Shown one piece after another: positions 5,370 to 5,848 of a stretch of DNA of 5,848 nucleotides. The DNA is taken from the NCBI GenBank assembly GCA_947175455.1, contig CAMWMW010000130.1, positions 1 to 5,848 on the forward strand. Reading direction: 5' to 3'. Below the pieces are notes generated by a model. It saw nothing but the letters and a program-made list of their open reading frames with translations. It searched no databases and had not been told where the DNA came from. The DNA comes from an uncultured Porphyromonadaceae bacterium. Lineage in GTDB: Bacteria; Bacteroidota; Bacteroidia; Bacteroidales; Muribaculaceae. How positions within the stretch are numbered: position 1 is the first letter of the stretch; every line of letters begins with the position of its first letter. Made by a program: the position numbers and the translations under genes.

Positions 5370-5848
5370 TCATTTATGGTGGTTGTTCTGGTAATCAATC
5401 ACCATGAGTGAATCCGCCTTGGTCATGTTGTCGATCTGATATTTTGAAATCGAGTTGATCTGCATCTCGTCGAGCACAGACACAAGGCTTCCGAATGTTG
5501 CCTGAGGTGTCGATTTGATGATGACAACCGGTTTCTTCAGATTTTCGTCTTTTCTGACTTTGGAGGCAGCCTCGTCATAAGCCATCTGAGCTTTTTCACG
5601 ACCATCTTTGGTTTCGAGACTTCCGAAACCACCGTTGGCATATTTCTCTTTAAGCTTATTGATTTCGGTCAAGACATCCTTGTTACGCTGCTGGATAATC
5701 TCGCGGATACCGCGTGCTTTTCCTGATTTTTCATCGTTAGCAAGGAATTCGGATTCCTGAATGTTGTTGTTCTCCGAGAGAACAGCTCCGCCCGGTCCCA
5801 ATATGCCGGCATCGCCACCAGGCTTGCCGAAATAATAATAGATAACGG
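5370..5848 (-). CDS. exbD: ExbD/TolR-family biopolymer transport protein, C-terminal 158 residues, partial
   Basis: ExbD works with ExbB as the proton-driven stator that energises TonB. The frame runs from the window edge to tandem stop codons (TGA at 5370-5372, then TGA at 5367-5369), giving 158 residues. The N-terminal tail, the membrane helix with its proton-carrying Asp, and the start codon lie outside, probably about 70-90 residues away. The visible part begins VIYYYFGKPGGD, a strand I associate with Bacteroidetes ExbD proteins. A long charged helical insert (RGIREIIQQRNKDVLTEI, about 45-62) and a Gly-rich turn follow. The ExbD/TolR core fold is at about 106-158 (PVVIIKSTPQATFGSLVSVL, then DEMQINSISKYQI). 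This is longer than the compact periplasmic domain of E. coli ExbD. A TTG at 5801 could start a shorter frame, but the coding continues upstream without a break, so it is not the real start. It is co-transcribed with tonB 38 nt downstream. Loci of this kind often hold two exbD copies, and this would be the second. Confidence 0.93.
   Translation of the reverse strand, partial: VIYYYFGKPGGDAGILGPGGAVLSENNNIQESEFLANDEKSGKARGIREIIQQRNKDVLTEINKLKEKYANGGFGSLETKDGREKAQMAYDEAASKVRKDENLKKPVVIIKSTPQATFGSLVSVLDEMQINSISKYQIDNMTKADSLMVIDYQNNHHK

Noticed and set aside
1..5848. Search for CRISPR arrays, insertion sequences, toxin-antitoxin or defence genes, tRNA or rRNA genes
   Set aside because: No repeat arrays with spacers, terminal inverted repeats, transposase motifs, or RNA gene signatures were found by reading. 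The window is dense in ordinary envelope and respiratory genes.

Overview
The window looks like chromosomal core sequence from a Bacteroidota, order Bacteroidales. Three things point there. The TonB and ExbD proteins have the lineage-typical form. The promoters match the Bacteroidetes consensus TTTG-N19-21-TAnnTTTG, with no clear Shine-Dalgarno sites. A substrate-binding lipoprotein and a TPR protein sit next to exbD-tonB. A gut family such as Muribaculaceae is possible, but that is only a guess. All real genes are on the minus strand, so transcription runs from right (5848) to left (1).

Layout in the order of transcription: (1) 5848-5370, the C-terminal part of an ExbD/TolR-family protein, cut by the window edge. 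(2) 5331-4459, tonB, 38 nt after exbD and ended by a strong intrinsic terminator at 4404-4440. (3) 4458-4236, a 223-nt AT-rich spacer with a tentative promoter and a 12-bp direct repeat. (4) 4235-4020, a 71-aa protein with two membrane helices. (5) 4005-3001, a PstS-like periplasmic-binding-fold lipoprotein, 14 nt after the small gene and so probably in its operon. (6) 3000-2763, a 238-nt spacer with three copies of a 9-bp repeat next to the stop codon and an excellent promoter for the next gene. (7) 2762-1128, a 544-aa secreted TPR protein, ended by a 16-bp-stem hairpin terminator at 1058-1095. (8) 971-1, the first 323 codons of nqrA, subunit A of the Na+-translocating NADH:quinone reductase. 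Its promoter abuts and slightly overlaps the preceding terminator.

How the genes work together: ExbD and TonB are parts of the inner-membrane motor that powers TonB-dependent outer-membrane receptors (SusC-like and siderophore receptors in this phylum). The small membrane protein, the PstS-like lipoprotein and the TPR protein look like a periplasmic or envelope companion set that travels with this locus. Their function there is not known to me. No pstC, pstA or pstB gene is seen, and the PstS-like protein seems to lack several phosphate-contacting residues, so I do not read it as a phosphate importer. nqrA starts a separate respiratory operon. No intergenic gap exceeds 300 bases. I see no mobile elements, CRISPR arrays, RNA genes, frameshifts or signs of horizontal transfer, and no convincing new defence or mobile system. 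The most open question is what the PstS-like, small membrane and TPR proteins do beside TonB.
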